From Streptomyces tendae (GTDB taxonomy: Bacteria > Actinomycetota > Actinomycetes > Streptomycetales > Streptomycetaceae), in the NCBI RefSeq assembly GCF_014650435.1, contig NZ_BMUY01000011.1, positions 186,001 through 250,000 on the forward strand: DNA of 64,000 nt, in the 5' to 3' direction. Within the stretch, counting starts at the first letter, position 1. The number at the start of each line of letters is the position of its first letter. A program made the translations under genes and the position numbers. Under the pieces are notes generated by a model that worked only from the letters and a program-made list of their open reading frames with translations, was not told where the DNA came from and did no database searches. Shown here one piece after another: positions 1 through 9,732 of this stretch.

Positions 1-891
1 CAGCAGCGCGTCGAGGGAGTACCGCACGTCGTCCATGCCCGCGTGCACGTCGCCGAGTTCGGCGAAGCGCGCGGGCATCGTCGTGATGTCGAAGTCCTGC
101 GGGTGCGCGACGCCCACCTCGTCCCAGGTCAGCGGGGCGGAGACGGGCGCGTGCGGGCGGGGCCGCACGGAGTAGGCGGAGGCGATGGTGCGGTCGCGGG
201 CGGTCTGGTTGTAGTCGATGAAGATGCGCTCGCCGCGCTCCTCCTTCCACCACTTGATGGTGACCCGGTCGGGCATCCGGCGTTCCATCTCGCGGCCGAC
301 GGCGATGGCGGCGCGCCGCACCTGGGTGAAGGTCCAGCGCGGCTCGATCGGCACGAAGACGTGGATGCCGCGCCCGCCGGACGTCTTGGGCCAGCCGCGC
401 AGCCCGCCGAACTCCTCCAGAACCGCGCGCAGTTCGTGGGCGGCACGGGCGGCGTCGTCGTAATCCGTCCCGGGCTGCGGATCGAGGTCGATGCGCAGTT
501 CGTCGGGGTGGTCGACGTCGTCGCGGCGCACCGGCCAGGGATGGAAGGTGAGGGTGCCGTACTGGGCGGCCCACAGCACGGCCGCCTCCTCGGTGGGACA
601 CATCTCGTCGGCGCTGCGCCCGCTGGGAAAGGTGATGTGCGCGGTCGGGATCCAGTCGGGCATCCCCTTGGGCGCGCGCTTCTGGTAGAACCACTCGCCG
701 GTGATGCCGTCCGGGTACCGCTGCAGGGTGGTGGGCCGGTCGCGCAGCGCACGCAGGACGCCCGGGGCGACGGCCTGGTAGTACCGGGCCACATCCAGCT
801 TGGTGTACCCGCACTCCGGGAAGAACACCTTCCCCGGGCTGGACAGCCGCACGGCCCGCCCGCCCACCTCCAGCTCCACCGCTTCCACCAT
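1..891 (-). CDS. LigD-type DNA polymerase/primase domain protein (partial, 3' end off window)
   Basis: Stand-alone polymerase (PolDom) of the bacterial non-homologous end-joining system, an archaeo-eukaryotic-primase-fold enzyme that fills gaps at double-strand breaks, often with ribonucleotides. From ATG at 891 the frame stays open to the window edge (297 codons), so the C-terminus is missing. Visible motifs: the catalytic metal pair D135/D137 in RIDLDP, SGGRGIHVFVP from residue 171, and the third metal-binding aspartate D226 in IFIDYNQ. An in-frame upstream ATG at 927 is possible, but 891 fits the family start better. Mycobacterial LigD fuses polymerase, nuclease and ligase. Here the polymerase is separate and lies close to a LigC-type ligase (1527-2594), as in S. 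coelicolor. Family assignment is firm; the exact role in repair is inferred. Confidence 0.9.
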   Translation of the reverse strand, partial: MVEAVELEVGGRAVRLSSPGKVFFPECGYTKLDVARYYQAVAPGVLRALRDRPTTLQRYPDGITGEWFYQKRAPKGMPDWIPTAHITFPSGRSADEMCPTEEAAVLWAAQYGTLTFHPWPVRRDDVDHPDELRIDLDPQPGTDYDDAARAAHELRAVLEEFGGLRGWPKTSGGRGIHVFVPIEPRWTFTQVRRAAIAVGREMERRMPDRVTIKWWKEERGERIFIDYNQTARDRTIASAYSVRPRPHAPVSAPLTWDEVGVAHPQDFDITTMPARFAELGDVHAGMDDVRYSLDALL

Positions 892-984
892 GCGAGCCAC
901 GGTAGGCCCAGCACCTCCGCTTCGCATATCGGATGCCGGGGGCGAAAGAACACGCATGATCCGGCCCGCCCGGGCGCCGGGAGG

Positions 985-1323
985 CTACTTGCCGACACTG
1001 ATCCTGTCGTTGTCGAGGAGCACGGCGTGGGTGGCGGCCGTGATGATCAGCAGGGCCAGGAGGAATCCGGGGACGGGGTTGGTGTCGTCGGGGTCCGGGC
1101 TGATCGCAAGGGCGACGGAGAAGAAGGCGACCTCCCCCACGACGTACACACCTGCCAGCCACGGCTTCACCACGCCCTTGACCGCGGCCACGACGAACGG
1201 AACGGCGGCGGCGAGTCCCAGCGTGATGATCGGGACCAGCGTCCAGACCACCTTGGCCAGGGTCGACCCGTACATACGGGGGCGCACAGGCGTGAGCGGG
1301 GCGTTGAGGTAGGGACTGGCCAC
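985..1323 (-). CDS. small integral membrane protein
   Basis: A 112-residue protein with about three hydrophobic helices (roughly residues 22-50, 56-76 and 84-101) and no recognisable catalytic motif. The GTG start at 1323 follows a GGGAG ribosome-binding site six bases upstream. It lies between the end-joining polymerase, on the same strand downstream, and the divergent DNA ligase. Whether it is functionally tied to either is unknown. I do not recognise the family beyond a generic actinobacterial membrane protein. Confidence 0.7.
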   Translation of the reverse strand: MASPYLNAPLTPVRPRMYGSTLAKVVWTLVPIITLGLAAAVPFVVAAVKGVVKPWLAGVYVVGEVAFFSVALAISPDPDDTNPVPGFLLALLIITAATHAVLLDNDRISVGK

Positions 1324-1526
1324 GAGTTCTCCCGTTGTGTCGACGACGTGCAGGAAGCGTGATGCAGCGGTGGCGACATGTCAGGTGGTTCGACCGGCGC
1401 AACACGATCGAGTGATCGGGGCGGGAATGTTGTTGTCGATCAAGCTGCTCGCGACGAGTCCTCCAGCCGGGGCTGGGCGTGGCGCCCGACAGGCGGGAAA
1501 GCGCCGGCGGCGTACAGAATCGGAGC

Positions 1527-2594
1527 ATGGATCTGCCTGTCATGCCGCCCGTGAAGCCGATGCTTGCCAAGTCCGTGGTGAGGATTCCGCCGGGGATGCA
1601 CTACGAGGCGAAGTGGGACGGGTTTCGGGCGATCGTGTTTCGCGACGGGGACGAGGTGGAGCTGGGGAGTCGGACGGGCAAGCCGTTGACCAGGTACTTC
1701 CCGGAGCTGGTGGCGGCGGTGCGGGAGCGGTTGCCCGAGCGGTGCGTGGTGGACGGGGAGATCGTGATCGCGCGGGACGGGCATCTGGACTTCGACGCGC
1801 TGACCGAGCGGATCCATCCGGCGGACTCGCGGGTGCGGACGCTGGCGGAGCGCACGCCGGCCTCGCTGGTCGCCTTCGATCTGCTGGCGCTGAACGACGA
1901 GTCCCTGCTCGACGTGGGGCTGGCCGATCGGCGGGCGCTGCTGGTGCGGGCACTGTCGGGGGTGACGCCGCCGGTGCACGTGGCGCCGGCGACGGACGAC
2001 ATCGAGGTGGCCCGGCGGTGGTTCGAGCAGTACGAGGGTGCCGGGCTCGACGGCGTCGTCGCCAAGCCGCTCGATCTGCGCTACCGGCAGGACGAGCGGG
2101 CCATGTTCAAGATCAAGCACGAGCGCACGGCGGACGTGGTCGTCGCCGGGTACCGCTTCCACAAGAGCGGGCCCGTGGTCGGCTCGCTGCTGCTCGGGCT
2201 GTACGACGACCGGGGTGTGCTCCAGCACGTGGGGGTGAGTGCCGCCTTCACCATGAAGCGCCGGGCCGAGCTGGTGGAGGAGCTGGAGCCGCTGCGCATG
2301 GACGACGCCGCCGGGCATCCGTGGGCCGCCTGGGCCGAGGAGGCCGCGCACGAGTCGGCCCGGCTGCCGGGCGCGCCGAGCCGCTGGTCGGGCAAGAAGG
2401 ACCTGTCCTGGGTGCCGCTGCGGCCCGAGCGGGTCGTCGAGGTGGCGTACGACCACATGGAGAACGGGGCGCGCTTCAGGCACACGGCCCGCTTCCGCCG
2501 CTGGCGCCCGGACCGGACCCCCGAGAGCTGCACCTACGCGCAGTTGGAGGAACCGGTCCGATACGACCTGGCGGAGATCCTCGGCGGGTCCTGA
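1527..2594 (+). CDS. ligC: ATP-dependent DNA ligase (LigC type)
   Basis: Seals nicks in DNA using ATP. The 355-residue protein has the nucleotidyltransferase core followed by the OB-fold domain. Motif I is EAKWDGFR with the lysine that becomes adenylated at K29. The core continues through SRTGKPL, VVDGEIV, the DGVVAKPLD motif and FKIKHERTADVVVAGYR (motif V). I use the ATG at 1527, giving MDLPVMPPVKPMLA, rather than the earlier in-frame ATG at 1479, because homologues begin here. It resembles mycobacterial LigC, which works as an alternative end-joining ligase. Its position beside the LigD-type polymerase suggests a shared break-repair role. There is no nuclease or polymerase domain in this chain. 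Confidence 0.92.
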   Translation: MDLPVMPPVKPMLAKSVVRIPPGMHYEAKWDGFRAIVFRDGDEVELGSRTGKPLTRYFPELVAAVRERLPERCVVDGEIVIARDGHLDFDALTERIHPADSRVRTLAERTPASLVAFDLLALNDESLLDVGLADRRALLVRALSGVTPPVHVAPATDDIEVARRWFEQYEGAGLDGVVAKPLDLRYRQDERAMFKIKHERTADVVVAGYRFHKSGPVVGSLLLGLYDDRGVLQHVGVSAAFTMKRRAELVEELEPLRMDDAAGHPWAAWAEEAAHESARLPGAPSRWSGKKDLSWVPLRPERVVEVAYDHMENGARFRHTARFRRWRPDRTPESCTYAQLEEPVRYDLAEILGGS

Positions 2595-2613
2595 CGCGCC
2601 GGCGCCCCGGCTC

Positions 2614-3804
2614 CTACGGCTTCATCAGCACCTTGACCGCGCCGTCCTGCTTCTTCTGGAACATCTCGTAGGCGTGCGGCGCGTCCGCCAGCGGCACCCG
2701 GTGGGTGGCGAAGCCGTCGACGCCGAGCGGGTCCTGGTCGGTCAGGTACGGCACGATCTCGTCGCTCCAGCGGCGTACATTGGCCTGGCCCATCCGCAGC
2801 TGGACCTGCTTGTCGAACAGGGTGAGCATCGGCATCGGGTCGGCCATGCCGCCGTACACGCCGGACAGCGAGATCGTGCCGCCCCGGCGCACCAGGTCGA
2901 TCGCGGTGTAGAGGGCGGCGAGCCGGTCGATGCTGAACCGCTCGGCCAGCGGCCCGCCGATGGCCCGGGGCATCACCGCCGCGGTCTGCTGCACCAGCTT
3001 GGCCACGGCGCCGCCGTGCGCCTCGGTGCCGACCGCGTCGATCACGGCGTCGGGGCCGCGGCCGTCCGTCCGGTCCTGGATCGCGGCGACGAGTTCCTTC
3101 TCGTTGTCGAAGGACCGCAGGTCGAACGTTTCCACGCCCCGTTCGCGGGCCCGCTCCAGCCGCTCCGGCACGAGGTCCACGCCGAACACCTTGTCGACTC
3201 CCTTGAGGCGGGCGATCCGGCACGCCATGTCGCCGATCGGGCCGAGGCCGAGCACGGCGACGCTGCCGCCCTGCGGGACGGACGCGTACTCGACCGCCTG
3301 CCAGGCGGTGGGCAGCACGTCGGAGAGGTAGACGAAGCGGTCGTCGGCCGGGCCCTCGGGCACCTTGATCGGGCCGTACTGAGCCTGCGGCACCCGCAGG
3401 TACTCCGCCTGGCCGCCGGGCACCGCGCCGTACAGGCGGGTGTAGCCGAACAGCGGGGCGCCCATGCCCTCGCCGGTGACCTGGGTGGTCTCGCACTGGG
3501 TCGGCAGCCCGGTGTCGCACATGTAGCAGTGTCCGCACGCGATCTGGAACGGCACCACGACCCGGTCGCCCGGCTTCAGGTTCGTCACCTCGGATCCGAC
3601 CTCCTCCACGATGCCCATGGGCTCGTGGCCGAGGATGTCGCCCGGTGTCATGAACGGCGTGAGCACTTCGTAGAGGTGCAGGTCGGAGCCGCACAGCCCG
3701 GAGGAGGTGACGCGGATGACCGCGTCGGTCGGCTCCTCGATCCTCGGGTCCGGCACCTCCTCGACCCGCACGTCCCGCTTGCCCTGCCATGTCACTGCCT
3801 TCAT
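2614..3804 (-). CDS. zinc-dependent alcohol dehydrogenase
   Basis: Medium-chain, NAD(P)-dependent dehydrogenase of 396 residues, of the subgroup related to glutathione-independent formaldehyde dehydrogenase. Catalytic zinc ligands are visible at C38 (GLCGSD) and H60-E61 (GHEPMG). A structural zinc site is formed by C90, C93, C96 and C104. The Rossmann fold begins at GLGPIG. The long sequence and the region around FGYTRLYGAVPGGQAEYLRVP fit the formaldehyde dehydrogenase-like group better than ethanol dehydrogenases, but the substrate cannot be read from sequence. It is transcribed alone, divergent from the lipoprotein gene that starts at 4047. Confidence 0.88.
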   Translation of the reverse strand: MKAVTWQGKRDVRVEEVPDPRIEEPTDAVIRVTSSGLCGSDLHLYEVLTPFMTPGDILGHEPMGIVEEVGSEVTNLKPGDRVVVPFQIACGHCYMCDTGLPTQCETTQVTGEGMGAPLFGYTRLYGAVPGGQAEYLRVPQAQYGPIKVPEGPADDRFVYLSDVLPTAWQAVEYASVPQGGSVAVLGLGPIGDMACRIARLKGVDKVFGVDLVPERLERARERGVETFDLRSFDNEKELVAAIQDRTDGRGPDAVIDAVGTEAHGGAVAKLVQQTAAVMPRAIGGPLAERFSIDRLAALYTAIDLVRRGGTISLSGVYGGMADPMPMLTLFDKQVQLRMGQANVRRWSDEIVPYLTDQDPLGVDGFATHRVPLADAPHAYEMFQKKQDGAVKVLMKP

Positions 3805-4046
3805 CGCCCCGCGCTCCCTCCGTCGCCGTGCGCGTCGGTTCTGCGTGGCGGCCGGGTACCCCGGGGTTCCCGTCGCCGAACCCGGCGGTCTTTTCGGCCG
3901 AACAGCGGATTATCTGCCTCGTTCCGTGTGCCGTATCGGATTCAGTCAGGTATGGCACTAAATGCTTCAAGAAGCGCACAATCAATGACACGGGATGGGT
4001 GGACGGGATGGTCGGGATGCAACGCGGTATGCGGCGAGGGACGCGG

Positions 4047-5006
4047 ATGCGAAGGGAGCGCCGGTACGCCGCCCTGCTGACGGCGGCGGTGGCGGTCTCA
4101 CTGGCCGCCGCCGGCTGCACGGCGGGACCCGGCGCGAAACAGGACGGGCGGGCGCCGGAACCGGAGCGCTCACCCAGCGCCGCCCCCGCTTCGGGACCGG
4201 TGCTCGCCGTGAAGGTCGACAACGTGCGCGAGGCCCGCCCGCAGACCGGCCTGGAGGCCGCGGACGTCGTCTACGCCGAGCCGGTGGAGGCCGGACTGAG
4301 CCGGCTGATGGCGATCTACGCGACCGAGCTGCCCGCGTCGGTGGGGCCGGTGCGCAGTGCCCGCGAGTCCGATCTGGAGCTGCTCGGCCAGTTCGACCGG
4401 CCGGTGCTGGCGTTCTCCGGTGCGCAGAGCAAGCTGCTGCCGCTCATCGACAAGGCGCCCCTGCGTGCCGAGCCGCCCGGCGAGGACTCCGACGCCTACG
4501 TCCGCGCCGCGGACCGGCAGGCCCCGCACAACCTCTACCTGCGACCGGGCGAGCTGCTCCGAAAGCCCTCGGGGGGCGCGGCCCTCACCACCGGCTTCAC
4601 CTACGGCAAGGCCCCGGCGGGCGGCCGGGCGGAGTCCACGCGCACGGTGCGCTATCCCTCGGCGAGCTTCACCTTCACCTGGTCCGGGAGCCGGGACCGG
4701 TGGCTGGTCTCGATGGACGGCTCCCCGGCCCGCACGGCGGACGGCGGGCGGCTGGCCCCGGCCACGGTCGTCGTGCAGCACGTGAAGGTGCGCGAATCGG
4801 ACTTCCGCGACTTCCGGGGCAGCAACTCGCCCTACGTCGAGTCGGTGGGCTCCGGGGAGGCGGAGGTGCTGCGCGACGGGCGCGCCTACGACGCGACCTG
4901 GAAGCGGGGGGCGGCCGCGGACGGCACGACCTTCACCACCGGGGACGGAAAGCCGCTGAATTTCGCCGAGGGCCAGGTGTGGGTCGTCTTCGCCGGGCGC
5001 TCCTGA
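4047..5006 (+). CDS. DUF3048 (YerB-like) lipoprotein
   Basis: A 319-residue exported lipoprotein. The N-terminus is a short arginine-rich start, a hydrophobic helix and a lipobox ending in LAAAGC, so the mature protein should be anchored outside the membrane by its cysteine. The rest matches the DUF3048 pattern known from Bacillus YerB: VKVDN, the ADVVYAEPVEAGLSRLMA stretch, GPVRSARESD, and a C-terminal half with NFAEGQVWVVF. I chose the ATG at 4047 because GAGGG lies six bases upstream and the signal peptide is then of normal length; ATG 4029 is the alternative. The biochemical role of the family is unknown. Confidence 0.85.
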   Translation: MRRERRYAALLTAAVAVSLAAAGCTAGPGAKQDGRAPEPERSPSAAPASGPVLAVKVDNVREARPQTGLEAADVVYAEPVEAGLSRLMAIYATELPASVGPVRSARESDLELLGQFDRPVLAFSGAQSKLLPLIDKAPLRAEPPGEDSDAYVRAADRQAPHNLYLRPGELLRKPSGGAALTTGFTYGKAPAGGRAESTRTVRYPSASFTFTWSGSRDRWLVSMDGSPARTADGGRLAPATVVVQHVKVRESDFRDFRGSNSPYVESVGSGEAEVLRDGRAYDATWKRGAAADGTTFTTGDGKPLNFAEGQVWVVFAGRS

Positions 5007-5021
5007 GGGGAAAGTCCCTCG

Positions 5022-5486
5022 TCAGCCGGGTGCCGCCGTCGGCTCCGCCGGGTTGCGGAGCCCTTCCGCGGCGTCCGCGACCCGGCGCATGAGGTCGATG
5101 AAGACCGCCTGCTCGTCGGCGGCGAGCGGGGCGAGGAACACCTGGTTCATGCGGGCGACGCGGACACCCAGTCTGCGGTGGACGCGCAGGCCCTCGTCGG
5201 TGAGCCGGAGCAGGGACCGGCGGCCGTCCTGCGGGTCGCGGACCTTGTCGAGCAGCCCGCGGCGGCCGAGCCGGCTGACCACCTCGGCGATGGTGGAGCG
5301 GTCCAGGCCCACCCGCTCCCCCACGGTGCGCTGGTCCAGGCCCGGCTCGGCGACCAGGGCGTTGAGGACGGCGTACTGCGGCGAGGTGGTCTCCTCGGAG
5401 ACCATCGTGTTCCACAGCAGGTAGTGCGCCTGCTGCAGCCGCCTGGCCAGGTGGCCGGGGTGGGTGGTCAGATCGACCGCTGCCAT
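5022..5486 (-). CDS. pcaV: MarR-family repressor of the protocatechuate operon
   Basis: A 154-residue winged-helix regulator (DQRTVGERVGLDRSTIAEVVSRLGRRGLL is the recognition region; RDPQDGRRSLLRLT is the wing). It reads away from pcaI. S. coelicolor PcaV occupies this position and represses pca genes until protocatechuate binds. The ATG at 5486 is preceded by GGGAGC. Two palindromic 12-mers, at 5512-5523 and 5642-5653 in the divergent intergenic region, are its probable operators. The first is only 26 bases upstream of its own start codon, which suggests autoregulation. Family and role are assigned from homology and synteny; binding is inferred. Confidence 0.93.
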   Translation of the reverse strand: MAAVDLTTHPGHLARRLQQAHYLLWNTMVSEETTSPQYAVLNALVAEPGLDQRTVGERVGLDRSTIAEVVSRLGRRGLLDKVRDPQDGRRSLLRLTDEGLRVHRRLGVRVARMNQVFLAPLAADEQAVFIDLMRRVADAAEGLRNPAEPTAAPG

Positions 5487-5511
5487 GCGCGCGCTCCCAT
5501 GGTCACTTTCA

Positions 5512-5523
5512 TCGGTGCACTGA
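5512..5523. promoter_or_regulatory. putative PcaV operator 1
   Basis: TCGGTGCACTGA is a near-perfect palindrome whose two half-sites match those of the site at 5642-5653 (consensus TCRGTGCMCTGA). It overlaps a minus-strand TATCGT that could serve as the -10 element of pcaV, so a bound repressor would block pcaV transcription. Assignment rests on symmetry, repetition and position, not on binding data. Confidence 0.7.
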
Positions 5524-5590
5524 CGATACATGGCACGAGGCACGAACGCCCGAGAACGCCATACACGATCTACCTCGCATTTTGTGGGTC

Positions 5591-5619
5591 TTGACGCCCC
5601 GGCCGTCCGGTGGCAGCGT
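5591..5619 (+). promoter_or_regulatory. candidate promoter of the pca operon
   Basis: TTGACG (5591-5596), a 17-base spacer and CAGCGT (5614-5619) form a weak sigma-70-type promoter directed at pcaI. Operator 2 lies about 23 bases downstream of the -10 element, where a bound repressor could block the early transcript. The -10 match is poor, so the call is tentative. Confidence 0.35.
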
Positions 5620-5641
5620 GTGGGAAACCTCGCTGAAATAC

Positions 5642-5653
5642 TCAGTGCCCTGA
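5642..5653. promoter_or_regulatory. putative PcaV operator 2
   Basis: TCAGTGCCCTGA repeats the symmetric motif of operator 1, 130 bases away centre to centre. It lies 41 bases upstream of the pcaI start codon, in the probable 5' leader of the catabolic operon. Confidence 0.7.
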
Positions 5654-5694
5654 CTATCTGCTCCGGGGCGCGCGGACGAGATGGGGCTTCTCGG

Positions 5695-6476
5695 ATGGAC
5701 AAGGTGGTGGCCACGGCCGGTGCGGCGGTGGCCGACGTGCCCGACGGCGCGTCGCTCGCGGTGGGCGGTTTCGGGCTGAGCGGTGTGCCGAACGTGCTGA
5801 TCCAGGCGCTGTACGAGCGCGGGACCGGCGGGCTGTCGGTGGTCTCCAACAACTGCGGGGCGATGGACTCCGGGCTGGCCGTCCTGCTCGCCGCCGGGCG
5901 CATCGCCCGGGTGACCGGGTCCTACATCGGCGCGAACAAGGAGTTCGCGCGCCAGTACCTCGGCGGGGAGCTGGAGGTCGAGATGATCCCCCAGGGCACC
6001 CTGGCCGAGCGGCTGCGGGCCGGTGGCGCGGGCATCCCCGCCTTCTACACCCCCGCCGGGGTCGGCACCCAGGTCGCCGACGGCGGGCTGCCGTGGCGGT
6101 ACGACGGGTCCGGCGGCGTCGCGCTGGCCTCGCCGCCGAAGGAGGTCCGCGAGTTCGACGGGACGGAGTACGTGCTGGAGCGCGGCATCCGCACGGACTT
6201 CGCGCTGGTCCGCGCGGCCAAGGGCGACCGGCACGGCAACCTGGTCTTCGCGAAGTCGTCCCGCAACTTCAACCCGCTGGCCGCGATGGCCGGGCGGGTG
6301 ACGATCGCCGAGGTGGAGGAGCTGGTCGAGCCCGGCGGGATCGACCCGGACGCCGTGCATCTGCCGGGCATCTTCGTCCAGCGGGTCGTGGCCCTCACCC
6401 CGGAGCAGGCCACCGACAAGAAGATAGAGCGGCGTACGATTTCCGCGCCTCCGGCACGAGGGACGGTGACTTCCTG

Positions 6477-6477
<1 letters not shown>
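5695..6477 (+). CDS. pcaI: 3-oxoadipate CoA-transferase, alpha subunit
   Basis: With PcaJ it moves CoA from succinyl-CoA to 3-oxoadipate, the second-to-last step of the beta-ketoadipate pathway. The 260-residue chain carries the family I CoA-transferase features VGGFGLSGVPNVLI, NNCG and ARQYLGGELEVEMIPQGTLAERLRAGGAGIPAFYTP. The open frame extends upstream to 5530, but homologues begin at MDKVV, so I use ATG 5695. That start lies downstream of operator 2. Its stop codon shares one base with the pcaJ start, indicating tight co-translation. First gene of the operon. Confidence 0.95.
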
Positions 6478-7126
<649 letters not shown>

Positions 7127-7130
<4 letters not shown>

Positions 7131-8329
7131 GGGACGTCTTCATCGTCGACGCGGTGCGCACCCCGTTCGGCAAGTACAACGGGGGTCTGGCGGGCGTGCG
7201 CCCGGACGACCTGGCCGCGCACGCGATCCGTGAACTCCTCGGCCGCACCCCTGACCTGGACCCGTCCCGGATCGACGACGTGTACTTCGGGAACGCCAAC
7301 GGCGCCGGTGAGGAGAACCGCAACGTCGCCCGCATGGCCGCCCTCCTGGCCGGCCTGCCCACCACCGTCCCCGGCGTCACCGTGAACCGGCTGTGCGCCT
7401 CCGGCCTCGAAGCGGTGATCCAGGCCGCCCGTGCGATCGCGGTCGGCGACGCCTCGGTCGCGCTCGCGGGCGGGGTGGAGTCGATGACGCGGGCGCCGTA
7501 CGTGCTGCCCAAGTCGGACCGGCCCTTCCCGGCCGGGCACACCGAGATGTACTCGACCACCCTGGGCTGGCGCATGGTCAACCCGGCGATGGACCCGCAG
7601 TGGACCATCCCGCTCGGCGAGTCGGCGGAGCTGATCGCGGACAAGCACGGGATCACCCGCGAGCAGCAGGACGAGTACGCCCTCGCCTCGCACGGGAAGG
7701 CGGCCCGCGCCCAGGCCGACGGCCTGTTCGACGCCGAGATCACCGCCGTCCCGGTGCCGCGCCGCAAGGGCGACCCGGTGGACTTCGCCGCCGACGAGTG
7801 CGTACGCGCGGACGCGTCCCTGGAGGCGATGGCCAGGCTCAGGCCGTCCTTCAGGAAGACCGACGGCACGGTGACCGCGGGAAACGCCTCCCCGCTCAAC
7901 GACGGCGCCGCCGCGCTGCTCCTGGTCGACGAGGAGGGGCTGCGGGCCACCGGACGCGAGCCGCTCGCCCGGGTCTCGGCCACCGGTGTCTCGGCGACCG
8001 ACCCGCAGTACTTCGGACTCGCCCCCGTCGAGGCGGTGAACCGCGCGCTCGCCAGGGCCGGCCGGAGCTTCGCCGACCTGGACGTGCTCGAACTCAACGA
8101 GGCGTTCGCCGCCCAGGTGCTGGGCTGCGTCGCCGAGTGGCCCGAGCTCGACCCCGCGGTCCTCAACCCGCAGGGCGGCGCCATCGCCCTCGGTCACCCG
8201 CTCGGTGCCTCGGGCGCCCGCCTCGCCGGCACCGTCGCCCACCAGCTCGCCCGCAAGGGCGGCGGCACCGGCATCGCCACCCTCTGCATCGGCGTCGGCC
8301 AGGGCCTCGCCCTGGTCCTCGACCGCTAG
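7127..8329 (+). CDS. pcaF: 3-oxoadipyl-CoA thiolase
   Basis: Splits 3-oxoadipyl-CoA with free CoA to succinyl-CoA and acetyl-CoA, the last step of the pathway. The 400-residue protein starts with GTG inside the end of pcaJ. The thiolase catalytic set is present: nucleophile C90 (NRLCASG), H357 (ALGHPLGASGAR) and C387 (CIGVGQG). Length is the family norm. Because it sits between pcaJ and pcaH, I prefer the 3-oxoadipyl-CoA role over general acetyl-CoA acetyltransferase. Confidence 0.95.
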
Positions 8330-8346
8330 TCACCCCGGGACCCCAT

Positions 8347-9120
8347 ATGACTCTCACCCAGCACGACATCGACGCGGAGATCGCGGCCGAGCACGCCGCC
8401 TACGAGAAGCGGGTCGCCGACGGCGGCCCCGTCGAGCACCACCCGCGCCGCGACTACGCCCCGTACCGCTCCTCGGTGCTGCGGCACCCGAAGCAGCCGC
8501 CGATCGCCATCGACGTCACCAAGGACCCGGAGCTGGTGGAGCTGGCCTCCCCCGCCTTCGGCGAGCGGGACATCACCGAGATCGACAACGACCTGACCCG
8601 GCAGCACGCCGGGGAGCCGGTCGGCGAGCGCATCACCGTCTCCGGCCGCCTTCTCGACCGGGACGGCAGGCCCGTGCGCGGGCAGCTCGTGGAGATCTGG
8701 CAGGCCAACTCGGCCGGACGCTACGCCCACCAGCGCGAGCAGCACGACGCTCCGCTGGACCCGAACTTCACCGGCGTGGGCCGCACCCTCTCCGACGAGG
8801 ACGGCTTCTACCGCTTCACGACCGTGCAGCCCGGCCCCTATCCGTGGCGCAACCACGTCAACGCCTGGCGCCCGGCTCACATCCACTTCTCCGTGTTCGG
8901 CTCGGCGTTCACGCAGCGCCTGGTCACGCAGATGTACTTCCCGAACGACCCGCTGTTCCCGTACGACCCGATCCTGCAGTCCGTGACGGACGACGCGGCG
9001 CGGCAGCGGCTGATCGCGACCTACGACCACAGCCTGTCCGTGCCGGAGTTCTCGCTCGGCTACCACTGGGACATCGTGCTCGACGGCCCGAACGCCACCT
9101 GGATCGAAGAAGGACGCTGA
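8347..9120 (+). CDS. pcaH: protocatechuate 3,4-dioxygenase, beta subunit
   Basis: Iron-bearing subunit of the intradiol dioxygenase that opens the ring of protocatechuate to 3-carboxy-cis,cis-muconate. All four Fe(III) ligands of the family are visible: Y126 (GRYAHQ), Y165 (PGPYPWRN), H178 and H180 (AHIHFS). Length is 257 residues, and the N-terminal extension that packs against the alpha subunit is present. It starts 17 bases after pcaF and is followed within six bases by pcaG. Confidence 0.96.
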   Translation: MTLTQHDIDAEIAAEHAAYEKRVADGGPVEHHPRRDYAPYRSSVLRHPKQPPIAIDVTKDPELVELASPAFGERDITEIDNDLTRQHAGEPVGERITVSGRLLDRDGRPVRGQLVEIWQANSAGRYAHQREQHDAPLDPNFTGVGRTLSDEDGFYRFTTVQPGPYPWRNHVNAWRPAHIHFSVFGSAFTQRLVTQMYFPNDPLFPYDPILQSVTDDAARQRLIATYDHSLSVPEFSLGYHWDIVLDGPNATWIEEGR

Positions 9121-9126
9121 CCCGCC

Positions 9127-9732
9127 ATGACGAAGATCGACACCAGCGGCCCGGAGCAGGTGCCGCCCACGCCGTCGCACACGGTCGGCCCCTTCTACGG
9201 GTACGCCCTGCCCTTCCGCGGCGGCGAGGACATCGCGCCCGCCGGGCACCCGGACACGGTCACCGTGCACGGGTACGTGTACGACGGCGAGGGCAACCCG
9301 CTGCCCGACGCGCTGCTGGAGCTGTGGGGCCCGGACCCCGAGGGCCGGGTGCCGACCGCCGACGGCTCGATGCGGCGCGACCCCGCCTCCGGCGGCTTCC
9401 TGGGCCGCAACGGCGTGGAGTTCACCGGCTTCGGGCGCATCCAGACCGACGCGAACGGCCACTGGTACGCGCGGACGCTGCGACCGGGCGCGCGCGGGCA
9501 AAGCGCGCCGTACCTGAGCGTGTGCGTCTTCGCGCGCGGCCTGCTCGCGCACCTGTTCACCCGGATCTACCTGCCGGGCGACGAGGCGGTGCTCGCGGCC
9601 GACCCGCTGCTGGCCCGGGTGCCGGCCGAGCGCCGCGACACGCTGGTCGCCGGGGACGAGGGCCCGGGGACGTACCGTTTCGACATCCGCCTTCAGGGCG
9701 AGGGCGAAACGGTCTTCCTGGAGTTCCAGTGA
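9127..9732 (+). CDS. pcaG: protocatechuate 3,4-dioxygenase, alpha subunit
   Basis: Non-metal partner subunit of the dioxygenase, 201 residues. It has the family start TPSHTVGPFYGYALP, the intradiol fold stretch GNPLPDALLELWG and the substrate-pocket region GFGRIQTD. As expected for the alpha subunit, the histidine iron ligands of PcaH are absent. The stop overlaps the GTG start of pcaB by four bases. Confidence 0.95.
   Translation: MTKIDTSGPEQVPPTPSHTVGPFYGYALPFRGGEDIAPAGHPDTVTVHGYVYDGEGNPLPDALLELWGPDPEGRVPTADGSMRRDPASGGFLGRNGVEFTGFGRIQTDANGHWYARTLRPGARGQSAPYLSVCVFARGLLAHLFTRIYLPGDEAVLAADPLLARVPAERRDTLVAGDEGPGTYRFDIRLQGEGETVFLEFQ

Noticed and set aside
5530..5694. Earlier ATG at 5530 as the start of pcaI.
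   Set aside because: It would place the promoter and operator 2 inside the coding region and add 55 residues unlike CoA-transferases.
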